Assembly (NCBI RefSeq): GCF_022808615.1
Contig: NZ_JAKZKS010000001.1
Span: 186,001 to 250,000 of the forward strand
Direction: 5' to 3'
From: Bacillus sp. FJAT-47783
GTDB lineage: Bacteria > Bacillota > Bacilli > Bacillales > Aeribacillaceae
DNA: 64,000 bases
Positions 63,873 to 64,000 of this stretch are shown in pieces. The position numbers were made by a program, and so were the translations under genes. How positions within the stretch are numbered: the stretch's first letter is position 1; every line of letters begins with the position of its first letter. The notes beneath the pieces are model-generated. The model had not been told where the DNA came from and did no database searches. It saw nothing but the letters and a program-made list of their open reading frames with translations.

Positions 63873-64000
63873 CTACGTACGATAAATTGTAAAGACTGCT
63901 TTATTTGGATTATCTTTATCCAATGCTAAACCGAACATAAGATTTTCTCGTTTAAGCGTCCTGTTTAATACGTCAACAATTTTATACAAGTCATCAGAAT
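63873..64000 (-). CDS. ypmA: YpmA family protein, N-terminal part outside window
   Basis: The last 41 codons of a small DUF4264 (YpmA) protein, ending LMFGLALDKDNPNKAVFTIY-RT before the stop; the B. subtilis protein ends in almost the same way and is about 56 residues. The 5' end lies beyond the window edge. Function unknown; directly upstream of ypmB as in B. subtilis. Confidence 0.9.
   Translation of the reverse strand, partial: SDDLYKIVDVLNRTLKRENLMFGLALDKDNPNKAVFTIYRT

Overview
The window is a low-GC, spore-forming Firmicute chromosome. Nearly every gene has a Bacillus subtilis orthologue in B. subtilis order, so the source is a member of the Bacillaceae. I cannot name the genus; codon use and gene content would fit an Anoxybacillus/Geobacillus-like or related Bacillus lineage. 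Spore-specific genes (spoVD, rsfA, ylbJ, a ytvI-like gene, cotD, sspM) show that it sporulates. A caa3 oxidase and heme A pathway show aerobic respiration. There are no tRNA genes, CRISPR arrays, prophage or intact insertion sequences.

Layout. (1) 1-9613, minus strand: the division and cell-wall (dcw) cluster, transcribed mraZ, rsmH, ftsL, pbpB, spoVD, murE, a 38-codon ORF, mraY, murD (cut by the window edge). MraZ boxes lie just upstream of mraZ. (2) 9737-32926: the ylb region, from bshC and panE to ctaG. Relative to B. subtilis it carries two additions: a three-gene biotin-dependent acyl-CoA carboxylase operon (12613-15757) and a crotonase (17346-18107) whose active-site pattern looks more like a decarboxylase than a hydratase. 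The rest is rsfA, rpmF, ylbN, tmcAL, ylbL, ylbK, ylbJ, coaD, rsmD and ylbG to ylbA. (3) 32036-39390: cytochrome caa3 genes ctaG, ctaF, ctaE, ctaD, ctaC with heme O synthase ctaB, and divergent heme A synthase ctaA. (4) 39616-64000: a block that in B. subtilis lies on the other replichore: ypwA, a DinG-like helicase, ypsC, rnpB (RNase P RNA), gpsB, ypsA, cotD, mrfB/mrfA (yprB/yprA), a row of small ypp genes, recU, ponA, ypoC, nth, dnaD, asnS, aspB, ypmB and the end of ypmA. The junction between ctaA and ypwA is a synteny breakpoint.

The main themes are peptidoglycan synthesis and division (MraY, MurE, MurD, PBP2B, SpoVD, FtsL, GpsB, PBP1), respiration, DNA repair and recombination (RecU, Nth, MrfAB, DinG-like) and sporulation. 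PBP1 and GpsB work together in B. subtilis and are both encoded in the right-hand block.

The most interesting items: an 81-residue protein at 51499-51744 that resembles the Acb2/Tad1 cyclic-nucleotide 'sponge' hairpin of phages but sits in a housekeeping region beside a holin-like gene; two inverted MITE-like copies (23671-23800, 25777-25909) that each place a terminator hairpin after the neighbouring gene; an inverted pair of two-hairpin repeats with heptad spacers (12527-12612, 16467-16539); divergent promoters with coincident -35 boxes (18979-19029); and a trace resembling an IS605/TnpB-type right end at 53190-53270. All identifications come from reading the sequence and recalling families; no database search was run.
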